Both the position numbers and the translations under genes were made by a program. Shown here one piece after another: positions 6,235 through 7,593 of a stretch of DNA of 7,593 nucleotides. Positions within the stretch are counted from its first letter, which is position 1; the number at the start of each line of letters is the position of its first letter. The notes beneath the pieces were generated by a model that saw nothing but the letters and a program-made list of their open reading frames with translations, did no database searches and was not told the origin of the DNA. Source of the stretch: Burkholderiaceae bacterium. GTDB lineage: Bacteria > Pseudomonadota > Gammaproteobacteria > Burkholderiales > Burkholderiaceae_C. Location: assembly GCA_031256305.1 (NCBI GenBank), contig JAIRQU010000020.1, forward strand, positions 1 to 7,593. The letters run 5' to 3'.

Positions 6235-7113
6235 TTATTTCTGTTCTGGCCGCGCTGCGGGCATGTGCAGGATTTGCTCGGCTACGGCGGGCGATGCGGG
6301 CGCGGATGCGCTGGCGGCTGACTTGGCCGGCAACATGTCGGGCAGCGCCGCTTCCGGTTCGACGTGCGGGCCAGGCGCAAAGGGGAATGGCGGTACGGTA
6401 AAAACGTTGCCTGCCGCGCCATTGAGCGCATTCACGGCTGCGGCCAGTTGCCGCGCCCATTGCTGGCCGGGTAGCCCGCTGGTCAGAAAATCACTGGCAT
6501 TGCGCGTGGCCGGCTCAATCAGGCTGGGCGTGAACAGCACATGCACCTCGACTGCGCCGCCGCTGGCCGACGGCACGCGGTAAGCGGCCCAGGCGCGCGG
6601 CAGACTGCTCCAGCCGTGCTTATCGACCCAGCGGTAGAGCACCGGCTGCGCGGCTTGCAACCACTGGTCGAAGTCCGCGTTGCGCCGCAGGCGCAGGCAA
6701 CCCGATCCGGCCACGTCCAGGCTGGTCGCCTGAATGGCGCACGGCGCCTTGGTGCCCGGCGCAAGCTGCACGATGACGATGGCCAGCCATTCGTTCTGGC
6801 TGGTCTTGTCCTTGGGGTTCGCGGGGCGTAACCAGCCCGCGACGCGCGTGGGCGCGTTCGGGCCGCTCATGGGCACCGGCCCGTCGCCAGCCAGCCATGG
6901 CGCCCAATAGGCGCCCAGGTTGTACCACTGGCCGACGCTGGCGGGCGGCACGGCAATCAGGGGCGCGGGGTTCGCGGGTTCCGCGGCGCTGGCGGACGGG
7001 GTAACGCTGGCGGTATCGGCTACCGCGTCGATTGCGGGCATGGCGCAATGGCCCAGTTGCGTTACGCCAAACCATAAAACCGCAGCCAATGCCACGGATG
7101 CGCGCTTGCTCAT
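6235..7113 (-). CDS. Predicted secreted protein, paralogue of the 4475-5356 lipoprotein (copy B)
   Basis: This 292-residue protein shares its core with copy A: about 96 of roughly 156 aligned residues are identical by hand count (near 60 %). Shared blocks are SVGQWYNLG (59-67), PTRVAGWLR (88-96), WLAIVI (109-114), GCLRLRR (138-144), LYRW (159-162), PRAW (172-175) and VEVH (188-191), plus two Cys at 125 and 139. The start at 7113 is fixed by AAGGAG 8 nt upstream; 33 open codons further upstream look non-coding. The signal sequence MSKRASVALAAVLWFGVTQL ends in LGHC with Cys at 23, the same position as in copy A. However, His at -1 is not a standard lipobox residue, so lipidation is uncertain; cleavage by signal peptidase I shortly after (AMPA) is possible. 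The tail is Ala/Pro-rich and lacks the Trp cluster of copy A. Function and family are unknown. It follows pgk on the same strand after 117 nt. Confidence 0.84.
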   Translation of the reverse strand: MSKRASVALAAVLWFGVTQLGHCAMPAIDAVADTASVTPSASAAEPANPAPLIAVPPASVGQWYNLGAYWAPWLAGDGPVPMSGPNAPTRVAGWLRPANPKDKTSQNEWLAIVIVQLAPGTKAPCAIQATSLDVAGSGCLRLRRNADFDQWLQAAQPVLYRWVDKHGWSSLPRAWAAYRVPSASGGAVEVHVLFTPSLIEPATRNASDFLTSGLPGQQWARQLAAAVNALNGAAGNVFTVPPFPFAPGPHVEPEAALPDMLPAKSAASASAPASPAVAEQILHMPAARPEQK

Positions 7114-7196
7114 CTCAAATTCTCCTTGCCGTGAATATCGGACGGCACCCGCGCGACCCGTCATCCGGTTGTCCGCGTGAACCTGGCGGGTAAGCT

Positions 7197-7204
7197 TAAC
7201 AAAT
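7197..7204 (-). promoter_or_regulatory. Single ATTTGTTA box upstream of copy B, matching the copy A repeats
   Basis: ATTTGTTA on the minus strand lies 84 nt before the copy B start. The equivalent nearest box of copy A lies 80 nt before its start. A shared 9-mer, CGGACGGCA on the plus strand, sits at 7139-7147 here and 5379-5387 in copy A, about 25 nt before each start. The upstream regions therefore appear homologous. Only one box is kept here, and no clear -10 was identified. Confidence 0.4.
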
Positions 7205-7226
7205 AGCGCCACGCGGAATGCGCGCT
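7205..7226 (-). terminator. Candidate terminator of pgk
   Basis: Four bases after the pgk stop the minus strand can fold AGCGC-GC, loop ATTCC, GC-GTG-GCGCT: seven pairs with a 3-nt bulge on one arm. It is followed by ATTTGTTAA, a poor T tract. The following bases are also the conserved box before copy B, so termination and the next promoter would overlap. Strength is uncertain. Confidence 0.4.
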
Positions 7227-7230
7227 GGCA

Positions 7231-7593
7231 TCAGGCCGCCGCCGCGCGCTTTTCCAGAATTTCCACGGCGGGCAGTTTCTTGCCTTCGAGAAATTCAAGA
7301 AACGCGCCACCGCCGGTCGAAATGTAGCTGACGCGGTCGTGGATGCCGTATTTGGCGATGGCCGCTAGCGTATCGCCGCCGCCCGCAATCGAAAACGCCG
7401 GGGAGCGCGCAATGGCCTGGGCCAGCGTCTTAGTGCCGTTGCCGAACGGGTCGAACTCGAACACGCCCACCGGCCCGTTCCAGACAATGGTGCCGGCCTT
7501 TTCAAGCTGCGCGGCCAGTTGCGCGGCGGTTTGCGGGCCGATGTCCAGAATCAGGTCGTCATCGGCCACGTTCCGCGCGGCCTTGATGGTGGC
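7231..7593 (-). CDS. pgk: Phosphoglycerate kinase, C-terminal 120 residues (cut by window edge)
   Basis: Pgk transfers phosphate from 1,3-bisphosphoglycerate to ADP in glycolysis and runs in reverse in gluconeogenesis; it is a cytoplasmic monomer. Only the C-terminal nucleotide-binding part is in the window, with the N-terminal roughly two thirds lying beyond position 7593 (bacterial Pgk is usually about 390-400 residues). The visible hallmarks, in order, are [41 protein letters not shown] and [19 protein letters not shown]. The GGGDT and STGGGA loops belong to the nucleotide and phosphate site. The C-terminus ends ILEKRAAAA and stops with TGA at 7231-7233. No frameshift is seen. The gene lies 117 nt upstream of copy B on the same strand; a hairpin directly after the stop suggests that they are separate transcripts. 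Confidence 0.97.
   Translation of the reverse strand, partial: ATIKAARNVADDDLILDIGPQTAAQLAAQLEKAGTIVWNGPVGVFEFDPFGNGTKTLAQAIARSPAFSIAGGGDTLAAIAKYGIHDRVSYISTGGGAFLEFLEGKKLPAVEILEKRAAAA

Noticed and set aside
1..7593. CRISPR array, tRNA or rRNA genes
   Set aside because: No regularly spaced repeats of CRISPR length and no recognisable tRNA or rRNA segments were seen on either strand.

Overview
The window looks like chromosomal DNA of a betaproteobacterium of the order Burkholderiales, possibly Alcaligenaceae. This is inferred from the high GC of the housekeeping genes (one counted 60-base line of ilvD is 78 % GC), codon use rich in GCG/GGC/CTG, and an E. coli-type IlvD of almost standard length. 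The genus cannot be fixed from this sequence alone.

Layout. (1) Positions 1-1939, minus strand, hold an ABC-2 polysaccharide export operon read right to left: membrane permease (Wzm/KpsM type), then after 2 nt its ATPase (Wzt/KpsT type), then after 29 nt a class I SAM-dependent methyltransferase cut by the window edge. This is probably the start of an O-antigen or capsule cluster. GC falls sharply from the transporter genes to the methyltransferase (about 42 % in the first 180 bases), as is usual for sugar-modification cargo. (2) Positions 1940-2187 are a divergent promoter region. (3) Positions 2188-4047, plus strand, are ilvD, dihydroxy-acid dehydratase of branched-chain amino acid synthesis. 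(4) Positions 4048-4474 have no convincing gene. (5) Positions 4475-5356 and 6235-7113, both minus strand, are two paralogous secreted proteins with lipoprotein-like N-termini, about 60 % identical over a core of about 155 residues. I cannot assign them to a family. They are separated by about 880 bases of lower-GC sequence with no intact gene, possibly a decayed insertion. (6) Positions 7231-7593, minus strand, are the C-terminal part of pgk, phosphoglycerate kinase.

The housekeeping genes ilvD and pgk flank the accessory pair. The most interesting element is the regulatory DNA of the pair. Upstream of the 4475-5356 gene, TGTTA occurs three times with an exact 10-bp period, the layout used by OmpR/PhoP-family response regulators. 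Upstream of its paralogue a single ATTTGTTA lies at almost the same distance, and a 9-mer is shared close to both starts. The duplication therefore seems to have included the control region, and the box number then diverged.
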